Shown: positions 21,560 through 33,483, numbered from the stretch's first letter. The stretch: 64,000 nt of DNA from Isoetes taiwanensis (GCA_021234155.1 JAJEKV010000003.1:22969569-23033568), one strand, 5' to 3'. The notes: generated from the sequence alone by a model not told the origin. Translations and numbers: made by a program.

Positions 21560-22915
21560 TTCTATCATCACCCATGATCACGCTTACCTCTACTTGACCC
21601 CCCTATAGTCATGCCACATGCCGTGCATCATGGCATAGAGAACATCCTAATGATGATATCATCATCACCCACGATCCCGTGCCTACTTGTACATGACCCC
21701 TTCTGTCATGCATACTCACAGTGCATCATGGCCCTGAGGGTTTAAGCTAGGGAACATCCAAGACGATCCCATCATCACCCATAATCACGTGCTCAATCCC
21801 ACATGACCTTCCTCCGGTCATACGCACCCCTGGTGCATACTAGCCTAGAGAACACCCAATCGCCAACGCTCCAAATTTCCACATATGCATCTTAACTAAA
21901 CTAGGATGCATGTGTTAACTGCACTTAAGCTACCTGTTGGGTTGGCGTCGATCAATTCAGAGATGACTTGGCCGTCGAACTGCTCCATAAACTATGGATA
22001 TTGTTTTACTATATCTTGTTTTAATACCCACGTTGCGTCTTCCACAGACAAGTGTTTCCACTTGACTAGGTACTGAAGAGATTCAGCCCCTTCTTTTTTC
22101 CTTGAATGCCTTGTGAAGAATCAATTCGGGAGCTATTTCAATTTGTTCCTCAATCATCTCCAACAAGGTTGGAGTCTCCAAAACCTCCTCTAGGTTTGGA
22201 GTATGCCTTTTAAGTAGGCTCACGTGGAAGACCTTGTGGACTTTTAGATGAGCAGATAAGTCAAGCTTATATGACTGGCTCCCCATTCGCTTGACAATCC
22301 TCAAAGGCCCTGCTTATCTTGGAGCAAGTTTCTTACAATTGTCAATGCGAAGCTTCACTAGCTTCACCTTTACTTGAGCCAAACTTTATCTCCCACAACA
22401 ACTCTCGAGGAGTTTTATGTCCATCTGCTAGACTCTTCTAATGTGCCCTTGCTGTTAAAAGATATTCTCGCACTTCTACCACAAGTTGTTGGTGCATATC
22501 TTCCAAAAGTTGTTGAGAACCTTCTATCTTGGACACTAGATTGTGCTACGTATCTGGAGTCAAGCATTGATAACCATAATTGATCATGAAGCGAGACATC
22601 TTCAATGACCCATTGTTTCGTATTATTATATGCAACTGACTAGGTGGATGTAATCGGCCCATTTGGATTGCTTGTTCCAAACATAGTTTCTCAACATGTC
22701 CTTCAAGGTCCTGTTGGTGCACTCCATTTGCCTATTTGTCGGAAGATGATAAGCATAACTCATCCACAACTTGGTTCAGATCGTGTTGAAGAAGTCTTGC
22801 CAAAACGCGCTACTAAACTTCGAATCTCTATCAGAGACGATTGTCCTGAGCATTCCATGCAATCTAACAAAAGACGACGAGGACAGAGGGAAGACCGAAT
22901 GGGAGGACATTAAAG
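21560..22915 (-). mobile_element. Ty3/gypsy chromovirus fossil: integrase C-terminus and chromodomain
   Basis: On the minus strand, 22860-22640 encodes part of the integrase core (SDRDSKFSSAFWQDFF and the TNRQMECTNRTLKDML motif). 22304-22083 encodes the segment before the chromodomain (KRMGSQSYKLDLSAHLKVHK and VFHVSLLKRHTPNLEEVLET). 22090-21930 encodes a chromodomain (YLVKWKHLSVEDATWV). 21560-21900 is a 3' non-coding region with three diverged copies of an 85-90-bp repeat (CATCATCACCCA.GATC...). No LTR was found next to it. This is a broken chromovirus with several breaks and most of pol missing; likely old. It abuts the 3' end of the RING gene. Confidence 0.88.
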
Positions 22916-22978
22916 ACGTAGAATTGACCTTCAAGCTTAACACCTAGGAAAGTGTAGTGAGCATCATCATTTCTGTTG

Positions 22979-25678
22979 TCAGATCCAAGATGTTAGTGTC
23001 ATATTAACAATTGATCCATGACAATAAAGCATAAATTGATACCTTCCAATCTCTGTTTCCAGTGGTTTAGACCTGCAAAACGAGTAAAATATAATGAGCT
23101 ACTGAAGTATAAGTAAGTAAATGTAAGCTAGCAATTACCGTTTTGCAGCGGATGTCCCTGCTCTGGTTTGCACTCTCTTTTTTCCAGTTGTTTTGGCATC
23201 AGCTTTGACCATAAATTTAGTCGTTGCCTTGGCTGCAATCTCCAAGGCTTCTTCAACATCATCTAGCTCCTTTGAATCGTCGCAAGTCTCTGAAGACAAG
23301 AAAGTGCTTCATTCTAATGTTTTGAAAGCAAGACAGAAAAAGAAACACGTACCTGCCAAAGAACAAGCCTTTTCCTCAACTTGAACTTCAACAGCAGCTT
23401 CAGGACTGTTTTCAATGTCGTCACCAACATCTTTAGTAATTTTATCTGTAAACACGTCAACGTAAGTTTCAAAATACAAAAAAAAAATAGAAACCCTGAA
23501 AAGGAGAGAGAATTACTTTCTGGGCTTTCAGCTTGTTGCTCCAATAATAGCAGCTCGGCTTCAACAGGTGGGATCTCTTTTTGGAAAACAACCTCTGCTG
23601 CAAAATATTGAACATTAGTGAACTCTAACTACAACAGATGCAATCTTAATGTAATCAGAATGTAATCACCCTACCTTCCACATAGCCCTCTGTCTCCAAA
23701 TCCTGCACTGATTGCTTATGAGTTGTTGCAGTTCTCAAAGGTGATGTAGATGTGGATGGACTTCCAACATCGATAGCAGCAGCATCTTTTGTGCCAGGTT
23801 CAGCAATTGGGATGTCTGAGAATGGTAAATACAACCCCTTCCCAACAACATTCTTCTTTTCACCTACAACATGAGATTTTGCTATATGGGCAAAAGTATG
23901 CTAGTGGGGTGCAAAAGCACGCGTCCGGACGCATGCTTTTAGCACCCCTGCTGGAAAGTGCTGAAAACTGCTGGAAAGTGCTGGGTGCAAAGTGCTGGAA
24001 AGTGCTGGGTGCTGGAAAGTGCTGGAAAGTGCTGGGTGCTGGGTGCTGCGTCGCGTTTATTTGTAACCCACCAGCATACTTTTGCCCATATTCAGAACTT
24101 AAACATAGTGCACGAAACATGAATTGTTTAGTTTACCTGCAGTTTTACTTCTTGCTTTCTTGATACTACACATGTCTGCATTGACACAATTGGGTGTCAA
24201 TAAGAAATGTAAACACTTGATTCAGAATCAAGGGGAGATGTAGAGCAGATAGAAGCAAAATCTGAAGAAAAAACAATCAGATGCAAATCAAAACAGAACA
24301 AATGTTAATTACATGCAAGTAGGTTTTTACTACAGGCAAACTTTCTGCTAAAATATTTTATCAATACACCCTATCAAATACATCATTCAGCATTGAATGT
24401 AAAGGAAAGTCAAATACCAAATTCATATGCATTTCTGATCACATGTAAATGCAAAGTACAGTCAATGCAATACACCCTATTAATGCACCCTGTAAAGGAA
24501 TTCCAGAAAAGCACTTCATGGCACATGTAAATGTAAAGTACAGAAGCAAATACATTTCCTCTTTACAGTAAAGACAAAACCACGCCAAATCAAATGCTAA
24601 TACAGTTATGTACATGATGGAAACTAACTACATCTAAGTACACTCAAACTAATTATGTAATCAAAATAGAAATAGATGTACCTTCGGAAGGGATTCCTAA
24701 GCAGTATCGCAGGTTCTCGGACCATGAACAATCATGTACACATGTATTCGTCGTTGAAACCCTGAATACAAGACAAAATAGACAATATGTATGACCACAA
24801 AGTGGAGATATTACCATGGTCGAGTCAAGACAATCATTGCAGCTGCTGCAAGTATTGCTTATATGTGAGAATGAAGCGCTCCGTCTTGATGCGAGTATGG
24901 GAGCGGGCTGCAGGCCTATCGGGTCTGATCTTTCCAAATGCTTAGTCATCTCCTTTATTCTATTCTCACAGTTGGAATTAACTTCCAAATCCTTGCTGAG
25001 TTTTTCAATGGCAGCTTCCAATTCTTGCAAATCAGCCTTTAAACAATCAATGGGAATCATTAGAGCATCTAAGTCAGCAATATAACTTGATTTCTCCTCC
25101 TCTAAATGGGATGCCAAAGCCATTTGCACATCAGTTGGCTTCCCGCTTGCTTTTAAACCTGCCATAATGCTGAACTGCTCACATATTTTTGCATCTTTAT
25201 TCTGCACAAGTCTTGTCAAGAAGCTCTTATCACTCTCATGCTTCAACAGTTCAATTTCCATTGTTTTCCTTTTCTCTTTTAAAGTCTGTATTTCATCAAG
25301 CATGGAGGCAGAATCTAATGCTCTTCTTTCCCTCCACCTTTTCATCATTTTCAACTGCTGCCCCAATTCTACTTGAGGCATACATTTAATACCTTTAACA
25401 TTGGAAGACTTTACTGTAGCTAATTCTGTCAGGTCAGATTCTTGTTGAGAGCCTTTTGAATGAAGACTTGCACTTGCTTTCACCTCATCCCAATCAATGC
25501 TTACTCCTTTGTAATGAAGTGCATATGCTCGGGCAAAATACAATGGAATGTGATGATTTGCAATGTCCTTCCTACAAAAAACGTGCTCATACACAGAAAA
25601 AAAATCTGCCATCCAACCAGGCTTAATCCTGCACTCTTGATAATCCCTAACGGCGAGGGGCTTGAGAACCCCAAACAT
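22979..25678 (-). CDS. Coiled-coil protein with atypical RING-like zinc motif (7 exons, 547 aa)
   Basis: Exons on the minus strand: 25678-24682, 24175-24137, 23863-23675, 23597-23517, 23445-23353, 23289-23139, 23072-22979. All introns are GT..AG and the joined length is 1644 bases, exactly 548 codons with one stop. Start is the ATG at 25678, with in-frame stops just upstream. Residues about 1-70 include GWMADFFSVYEHVFCRKDIA; about 100-270 are predominantly charged coiled coil (LKEKRKTMEIELLKHESDKS). About 290-325 have Cys pairs C-x2-C, C-x-H-x2-C-x2-C (CNDC ... LCGHTYCLFC) and C-x3-C, like a C3HC4 RING, so an E3 ubiquitin-ligase role is possible. The tail is Ser/Thr-, Glu- and Lys-rich, suggesting a nuclear protein. 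The last exon may read over an AGGTATC donor, with the true end displaced by the chromovirus fossil just downstream. Confidence 0.7.
23887..24088. mobile_element. 202-bp MITE with internal minisatellite, in an intron
   Basis: Inverted ends TGGGCAAAAGTATGCTRGTG are at both edges, flanked by TA on each side (23885-23886, 24089-24090), as expected of Tc1/mariner (Stowaway-type) MITEs. The core holds a hairpin (GCACGCGTCCGGACGC region) and 5-6 copies of GCTGGAAAGTGCTGGGT. It lies wholly inside the intron between exons 2 and 3 of the RING-like gene and leaves both splice sites intact. Confidence 0.8.
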
Positions 25679-26479
25679 CCCGCACTATTTGCACTAGCCA
25701 CCGAAACATGCTATCGAATTGTTGATCCTAAGCTGCCTTCGATGCTTACCTTGTCAAACTTCGGGCGGCAAGACCTCCCGATCTGAAGAAGACCCACTCT
25801 TGAGTTTTTGGTGGCGGTTCTAGTGGGAGACCTTGGCATGGGCTTGCCAGGTTTGTTGCGAGGAGATATCCTTGGAGATGTCTTTGTTCCAAGCTACCGT
25901 CATGATCTCTCTTCCCGGTGCTTCTCTCACGAAAATGCAAGCTTTTGGCTATGGAGGTCCCGATCTTGGCTATGGAGGTTGAATATGAATGTCAAGCTTT
26001 CGGCTATGGAGGTTCGGGCGGGAGGAAGGTTGAACAGTCTTGGGAGGAGAGTTCAAAATTATTTGCCCTATTAATGATTCATTCCAAGAATAATAATTTC
26101 TGGGGGGGAGGGATTTCCTTACATTTTGAATTTGTAAATGTAAAATACGGGCACTTTTTTTGCCCACCCTTTCATGCTTCTACCCTCCAACCGTTCCAGT
26201 CTTTTTTTCTAAGGAGAGAGAGAAGATACAAATACAAGGGATCTGCCTAAGCTTTAGCGAGCATGGCAGTTCATTCGCATTAGCCTCCAAATTTCCCATC
26301 TCCAGTTGTGCAATTTGCTCAACACGAGTCTGCGCAAAATTCGTACCTAGACAACACGAGTCTGCTCAAAATTCGTACCTAGACAACAGGAGTCTGCTCA
26401 ACAGGAGTTTGCTCACTATATGACACCTAGAATAGGAGGCCCAAACATGAGAACACAAGAAAGTTCAAAGACAGCACTC
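25679..26479. other. Upstream region of the RING-like gene; short minisatellites
   Basis: Presumed promoter side of the minus-strand gene; no clear TATA box was found. 25940-26015 has three copies of a GGCTATGGAGGT motif. 26318-26410 has a 33-bp repeat (CAACACGAGTCTGC.CAAAAT, two full and further partial copies). Frames reading FGYGG or TSLLNR here are by-products of these repeats. Confidence 0.5.
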
Positions 26480-27597
26480 AACAATCAAGTTCAGTGCAAG
26501 AATTTATGGGATCCTCGTAGAATAACCCATGTGTTATAGGGATTTTCTCTAGGGGAAGAATCGAATAATTTATTCGCTTTTGTTGCTCAACTTCCTGCAT
26601 AAATTGATACAGGGTCAAAGCATGGAGCTGGGGGGCACTTTTACGCCAGCCAAGCACCCACTAAGCACCCAGTGCTGAAAATTTTATTTATTTTTATCTT
26701 TTTTTCTGTAACTCCGTTAAAGCTGAAAATTTGTATTCAAAGGCGTAATATTAATGCGTTTCAAGGAAAAATATTAAAAAAATAAAATAAAAATATTTTT
26801 TGAAAATACAAAGAAAAGGTCCCTAGAAAGCACCCACTAAGCACCAAGTGTCCAGGACATAAAAAGTGTCCCCCACCTCTATGCTTTGACCCTACAAGAG
26901 ATTGCTCGAAAAGACATTCTTCAGGACAGAGGAATTGTGCTTCAAATTTGTGAAGTTCCTTCTGGCTCCAAGAATATAATTTTACTTCGTTCAAAACGAA
27001 CTGCAGTGGAGCTCTTTTTTCTCAATAAAGTAACAATGAAAACCAACCACAAAACTAGTTTGAGATAAATCCTCATTTGGTTGATACTTAAAATTAGCCT
27101 CATTTTCACAATGTCAGAGAGATTTGATGTTGAACTGTAGCATAGAAATGTAGCAGAACTAACAAGCTTGCATCATTCAATAAGCTCCCCATATCTTGTT
27201 CAATATCTACTCCCTTGGATGCCATCACCTCAGTATCATTGCCATCCTATAATCCCAACCTTCCAGTTATTTGTATATTCACCTCCCCACCAAATAAACT
27301 GAGGTTGTATGTATACAATTTTTTGCACCTCAAAACAAAATGAAATAGGTACTTGGTGAATCCATTTCCAAATACCCAAGTACAGCCTTTAAAGACTTCT
27401 AATGGCAGTCCTTAAATCTTCTCAACCTAGCACGACATGAGTCAGCATATGATTCTAGTGCTCCAGGATTTCCCAAACTTCTGGCCATCAAATGAACAAT
27501 GAAAATACTACAGGACATTCACAAGCCATCAGGCAACTTTCATGGTAATTGGCCAATCTACAAAATCAATTAATCAACAACATTTCAATCTTCTGCT
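26480..27597. repeat. Inverted-duplicate block (partner 14830-15610)
   Basis: Reverse-complement match to the end of the 1.76-kb tandem unit and its flank, from TTCAGTGCAAGAATTTATGG at about 26488 to CAACATTTCAATCTTCTGC at about 27597. Interrupted by the MITE at 26611-26893 and by a short insertion near 27300-27350. Confidence 0.9.
26611..26893. mobile_element. 283-bp MITE with empty site at 15474
   Basis: The ends are perfect inverted repeats AGGGTCAAAGCAT ... ATGCTTTGACCCT. Subterminal GCACCCACTAAGCACC occurs on both sides. The inverted duplicate at about 15474 lacks it (empty target GATACAAGAG). The filled site reads GATAC-element-ACAAGAG, so the target duplication is AC, or TAC if the last element base is counted as target; TA is also possible with uneven ends. 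Superfamily is therefore undecided (PIF/Harbinger-like or mariner-like). No coding sequence. Confidence 0.85.
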
Positions 27598-27790
27598 AAG
27601 AATATTGTTCTCCACTATGCAACAACTTATTACAAAAGCGACTAGATTGGTAGTCTTGTGACTCTTATCCAGAGCGTAAAACTTGATTTAAATATAAGAA
27701 ATAGTATCGGCGAGATTGCAGCCCACTAGACTGCAAAAATAAAGCACAAAATTCCTAAAATGTAACTTAAGCTCTTCCATCAATTTGCAG
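27598..27790. other. Presumed intron before the ankyrin/PGG exon
   Basis: AT-rich, ends in a TTTGCAG acceptor at 27790. Nothing else seen. Confidence 0.4.
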
Positions 27791-28345
27791 ACTCTAGATA
27801 CTCTGGGACATGATGCCTTGTACCATGCTCTTTATATGGTGCATACGATATTTGCCAAAACATTAATAAGCACTTTGAGTGAAAAGTTTGGTCTTTGGAA
27901 ATCGTTTTGCAAAGAGGCAAATACAGAAGCAAGGAAGAAAAAGATAGTCAGAGAGCTAGTATTTGTAAGAAAACGCGGTCTGGTTATAAAAATAAATGAC
28001 ATACTGCTTTTGTGGATAGCTTTATATGGAAAGAACAAAGACACTATTGAATTCATCCATCAACACCATAAGGGAACATTGAATGAAAAGGATAAATAGT
28101 TTGGTCGAACTACTTTAGGTTGGGCAGAAATTTTTGCTACACTTTGTAGGACAAAAAAGTTTAAACGAGATCTGTTGCCAATTCAGAAGTGTAGAATGGG
28201 AAGGCCGCACTAAGTTATGCAACATGACAAGGGTTTACTGAAATTGTATCAGGAACTATTGTATCAGGATCATCAAGTGTATATAGATTCAACAAATGCA
28301 ATTTTAGTGGGTGCTGCTCTAATTGCAAGCGTCACATTCGCTGGT
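27791..28345 (+). pseudogene. Ankyrin-repeat/PGG membrane protein, C-terminal remnant
   Basis: From a TTTGCAG acceptor the sequence reads TLDTLGHDALYHALYMVHTI in an ankyrin-like style and later, after two in-frame stops (near 28098 and 28212), YIDSTNAILVGAALIASVTF. The last stretch is the start of the PGG domain (NxLLVVAALIATVTFAAG) found at the membrane end of ACD6-type ankyrin proteins of plants. The PGG tail itself is missing: at about 28346-28349, right after ASVTFAGW, the sequence switches into inverted-duplicate block R1. So the gene was cut by a rearrangement in the middle of its membrane domain. A pseudogene as it stands. Confidence 0.7.
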
Positions 28346-28348
28346 TGG

Positions 28349-29436
28349 CTTCACAATTTTATGATTTGTATAGAATTGGTTTGGACTGTTGGTGCAAATC
28401 AGACTTTTGGGTATTGTATAATTGGATTGTTGATGGCAAATTTACCAGCACCATGAATCTTTTGGAGACTTTCAGCTTTTGAAGGCTAAAGTGATTGGCT
28501 ACTTGAAGATCTGATGACGATTTGCTTGAATACTGTGTCATTGCTCTGATAATATGGAGTGATTGAGATATAATAGTATGCCAACAATAAAGATGGCTAC
28601 CTAAAGAGCTGATGATTATCTGCATTTGTACTATGTCATTGCTCTGATGCTATGCAGTGACTCAACTATAATAGCATGCCAGCAATGAAGATGTCGTTGT
28701 TAGCACGCTTTCTAGGTATGTTTCTAACCTTCTTGGGCTATGGTTCATATTATAGGCAGTGCATCTGTTAAGTAGCTCAAACTCTTCCTTAGATTGCAGC
28801 TCTGTCATATCCTGTCTTTAAGCTAAATGCCTTCCCTATGGTGTTTAGTAAGATTTTTCGTTTATTCTTTTTACTTTGCTTTTAAGATACGTTGATGATG
28901 CAACACAAGAAGACATGTTCATCATGCAGGGTTGCCTCGAAGAAGAATTGACATTTTGTTGAAATTGAAATGCTAAGACGTGCTTTTTGTTGTTTTGATC
29001 CACTTTGGATGCTCTCTGTGCTTTGGCTTGCGGAGTTGTGCATAGATAAGCACATCTACACCTCTATAAATTTTTTTTGCAGGGTTGCCTCGAGGAAGAA
29101 TTGACAGCCCGTCAAAATTGAAATGCAAAGCCTTGCACTGTGTAGTAACCATTGTTTCTTTGCCACCCAGTTGAGCTAGACCATTTGCTCATCTTGGATT
29201 AGTTGCGGTTGATTAGGTTTTATATTCATATGATGTCAAGACAAGCTATTTTTTGGCTTTATAGATCATGACCATGATATCTCTATGGTACTTATATGGA
29301 ACAAGGCTTAGCAAATTCCCCTACAATATATCATCTCTCCAATTCAAAATGCTCAGAAAGAGCCCTCTAAGATAAGGTGGTAGCAATGACCTTTATGATG
29401 GTAGAAATTTGGCTATACCCATATCTTAGCAATGTT
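28349..29436. repeat. Inverted-duplicate block R1 (partner 1630-3508)
   Basis: Reverse-complement partner of 1630-3508 without the hAT and Ty3 insertions, so it holds both empty sites (CTTTTAAG at 28879-28886 and the CAATAACATTGC target near 29430). Includes a local repeat of about 28550-28690 (CTATGTCATTGCTCTGAT twice). Confidence 0.92.
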
Positions 29437-30741
29437 ATTGCATAGGTTATATCTGTATTATTCTCTATGTTGAGGTTTGTATACTATCGTTACTGACAGA
29501 ATTGTGTCAATTAACCAGGGTTATGCAATTACAACAATAACAAAATTATGTGCTTTTTAAAATGTTGTTGGTCTTAATAATTTTGCTATAAACGAACTAC
29601 TAAGATTTGCTCAACACTAGGTGGCCATAATCAAAGCCATAGCAGTCGCTAGTTTGATTTGCTGGAGTGGTAACTTCGAAAGGGGCTACATGAAATGTGG
29701 TCCGGCCAAAAGCTGTAGAGCAAATATGATAAGAATGATAGTGTATCATCATCACACAACTACGACAGTGTATGAAATGGTCCCTCAAGTACGACAAGCT
29801 AGAGTGAGATATGTTGGGGCCATTCAAAGGACTAAGCCAAACTCTAAAAGTGAAACCCTTGGGCTTCTAGCAGAAACAATGTTAAGGTCATTGGTTAAAA
29901 CCTATGGGCCCTATGGAAAGGTTTGGATTTATAAAAATGGCTTCATACATTTATCAAAGGGACTCTTTATATGTACTATCTCAATGTGTGGGTCCCTAAG
30001 AGAGTTATGGGTCCATAAAGGGGAAAAACTTTTGGGGTGGTATTCTTTGTTACAAGGCAAGGTGGGCAAAGGTACACTTGCTAGAAGGGATGCTGCGGTC
30101 TCTAATCTTTGGAGAAAGATATTCCACCACAATAAAGCTTCTTTCCTCCAAGCTTTTATGTGGATCTGGGTGGCCCAAGTGGAGGCAAAGGACATTGACT
30201 CTTTTTGCCACATGAAGATTGCCTCTTGGAACCTTCATGGAATAAAACGCGTGTTGAAGCGTGGAAGGATGTTGGCAGCCATCAGATCAATGAATTCAAA
30301 CATTGTGCTTTTATAGGAGCTACTCGATGGATGTCAGCATTATAGTGTGTCAAAGATCTATCAGTCTCTAGGTCAAGACGTTTCGTTAAAAGTAGAGATA
30401 AGACTGGGAATGAGTAACGTCATGGCTAAAGCAGTTTTAGCCAATTCTTGGAAATCCATCAGCTCCAAGAAGATTCAATTCTTCATATGGATGGCCCTTG
30501 AAGGGGGGCTAAGTACAAATGTGAGTTTATATAACAAGGATATAACAGATGTAGATAAATGCTCATTTGGATGTTCGGTTCGGGAACTCATGGTTGCCCA
30601 ATATGATCTTTTGCCCCATGATCATGGAGTACTGGCATTGGGTTAGCCCCCATCATTCGTTTGTCTGTCCTCGAATTAGAATGGTCAGGGCTGATATAGA
30701 TCTCAGATAGAAGCTGTATTGATGCGTCACTTGTGAACATT

Positions 30742-33483
30742 TGATATGCTTTAAGGTTAAGAACTAATAATGGTGCTCGGGGGAGTGGCATTGCATGGAA
30801 CAATATTTATTGATATGATCAAGTAAGAAAGTCATCCAGTATGTCTAAGCCTTGCTATTATGAAAGAGAGAGCTAAAAATAAACCTTGACCTTTATTTAG
30901 AAGCTAAAAGACAAAAAAGGTGTTGTTACTTATAAATAGAAGGACAATTTTGAGACGTGATATCTCCGCGACCACAACTCAGAAGTCGGCGATCCTTACC
31001 TTGTTGGAAAGCTCTTGAAGTCTAGTTTCCAGATTGGCTTGGTTGTCCATAGATTCCTTACGGTTTGAAAGTTATGCCTAGAAAGGTGCATAGGGGTCTA
31101 AGTTGACTGCACAACTAGATCTGCTTCTTCCTATGTTGATGATGTGCCTGGCCTTACCTTATAGTATCTTCTCTTGTTCCTTGCTTGATCATATCATTAG
31201 AAGGAGTTCATGTAACACCAGTGGTTGGTGGCTAGAAAGAGTTTGTTCTTATACAGTCTTACGGAGTAGCTTGACTTGGTGATATCTCTTCTAGTTGGTC
31301 CGGTTGGGTGGTAAAACGAGTACTCTATGTTGTTTTACTTTCTAATAAGTTGATGAGTTTGCAGGAAGAATAGAGCATTCGTAACAATTGGTATCAGAGA
31401 CCAGTTCCGGTCTTTACCAGCGGAGCTGTGGGTGATGGAAGGCGTTGGAAATTTAAGTGGCTAAGCAGCACAAGAGGTCCAAGAGGGGCAAATTGCAAAT
31501 AGGTTACCTCTTGTCTGGTATGAAATTGATGTTTAGGGATTGTGATTAGAATCTTTAGATATTTCTTATTGCATCCTTATGGCTGAGGTTGGTGCCTCAT
31601 GGTTGGAAAGAGTTGGTGCTCTTGACCAAGTGATTGGAATGAGCGTATATCAGGTCCACGATTGGAATGAGCGGATGTCATGTCCAAGAGATGGGAATGA
31701 GTTGATGCGCATCCATGTGAATAGAATGTTTGTTATTCCTGATGTTCGCAGGTCTTCTGGTTAGTGCTGGAGATTGCAAACTGGAATGGAGATTGATCAG
31801 AAGTTGGTGCTTTTGGTGGAGGTTTGTAAACATTTTGTTGAGACAAACTAAGTTGATGTTCAATTTGTGGTTTTTGGAAGCCTTCTCGAGGAACTAAGTT
31901 TATTCCTGAGAAGGGAAGGACTAATAATTGGTATAAATACTTCCTAATGGAAGGGGAAAATATCTTTCTTGTTCAAGTTGAATGATGATATTTAACTTGA
32001 AGAACTGGAAAGGGCTGGGAATGCCATGATTGTTCAAGTGAGGGACGCCTACTTGATGGATCGGTATGGAGATTTTTCTGTCCAAGCACGGATCCTGCCT
32101 TGGAGGATCAGAAAAAGACCATTCCTAGGAGGGCAAGGTTGGTCCCAAGACGGGAAAGACTATGTTAGTAAAGGACCATATTATTTGGTTGGGTTTGCAG
32201 GTTCTAATGTCATGATTGAGTTTTACGCAGGACATAGAAATTGTCATGCAGGGAATTATTTGGGAGATATTCTTACCTTCTTTTTTGGCACATTAGCAAC
32301 CTAAGTTTTAGGCTGCTCAATGCAAACGATATTTGAGTTACATTTGCCTTAGGGGAATTCTAAGGAGGAAGTATAAGGTGTTCTTTTCTTTGTATAGTGT
32401 ATAGTAAATCTTGAGACAACTAATATATCTGTAGCATAATAGTTGGACTTGATTATTTTCTAGTTGTGGATTCAACTAGGGTCGCAACCATGGACTTGGT
32501 TGTGGTAAATTATTTTCTAGTTGTGGACTCAACTAGGGTTGTAACCATGGACTTGGTTACGTTATTGAATATTTCTGATTGTGGATTCAATCAGGGTTGT
32601 AACCATGGACTTGATTATGTTATTGAATATTTCTGATTGTGGATTCAATTAGGGTTGTAACCATGGACTTGGTTACGAAAATTTTTAGCCTAAAGGGCTG
32701 GACTTGGAAATTTTTAGCCTAAAGGACTGGACTTGACAACTTTTATTATGCAGGTTGTAGCCATGGACTTGGTTGTGTCAAATTTGCCATATAATTTCTT
32801 GATCGAGGATGATCAATCTCGAGAAGGGGAGGAATTGATATGGTTTAAGGTTAAGAACTAATAATGGTGCTCGGGGGAGTGGCCTTGCATGGAACAATAT
32901 TTATTGATATGATCAAGTAAGAAAGGCATCCAGTATGTCTAAGCCTTGCTATTATGAAAGAGAGAGCTAAAAATAAACCTTGACCTTTATTTAGAAGCAA
33001 AAAGACAAAAAAAGGTTGTTACTTATAAATAGAAGGACAATTTTGAGACATGATATCTCTGCGACCACAACTCAGAAGTCGGTGATCCTTACCTTGTTGG
33101 AAAGCTCTTGAAGTCTAGTTTTCAGATTAAGCTTGGTTGTCCATAGATTCTTTACGGTTTGAAAGTTATGCCCAGAAAGGTGCATAGGGGTCTAAGTTGA
33201 CTGCACAACTAAATCTGCTTCTTCCTATGTTGATGATGTGCCTGGCCTTACCTTCTAGTATCTTCTCTTGTTCCTTGCTTGATCATATCATTAGAAGGAG
33301 TTCATGTAACATCAGTGGTTGGTGGCTAGAAAGAGTTTGTTCTTATACAGTCTTACGGAGTAGCTTGACTTGGTGATATCTCTTCTAGTTGGTCCGGTTG
33401 GGTGGTAAAACGAGTACTCTATGTTATTTTACTTTCTAATAAGTTGATGAGTTTGCAGGAAGAACAGAGCATTCGTAACAATT
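30742..33483 (+). mobile_element. LTR retrotransposon without coding region, inserted in the LINE
   Basis: Two LTRs of 645 bp (30742-31386 and 32836-33480) begin TGATATG and end GTAACA. A primer-binding site TGGTATCAGAG at 31389 is complementary to initiator Met-tRNA, and a polypurine tract GAGAAGGGGAGGAA sits at 32821-32834. The internal part is only about 1.45 kb and shows no gag or pol, so it is a non-autonomous (LARD-like) element; superfamily is not decidable, Copia is likely. GAACATT occurs at 30735-30741 and 33484-33490, with three extra bases (ATT) after the 3' LTR. The LTRs differ at roughly twenty positions, near 3%, so it is young compared with the other fossils here, perhaps a few million years under ordinary plant rates. 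Confidence 0.88.
32455..32770 (+). repeat. Minisatellite inside the LTR element
   Basis: Four units of about 60-67 bp with the core GTGGATTCAA.TAGGGT followed by AACCATGGACTTGGTT, then two copies of TTTTTAGCCTAAAGGGCTGG. It lies just before the polypurine tract. Confidence 0.9.

Noticed and set aside
22644-22913. Plus-strand 89-codon frame
   Set aside because: It is antisense to chromovirus integrase sequence on the minus strand.
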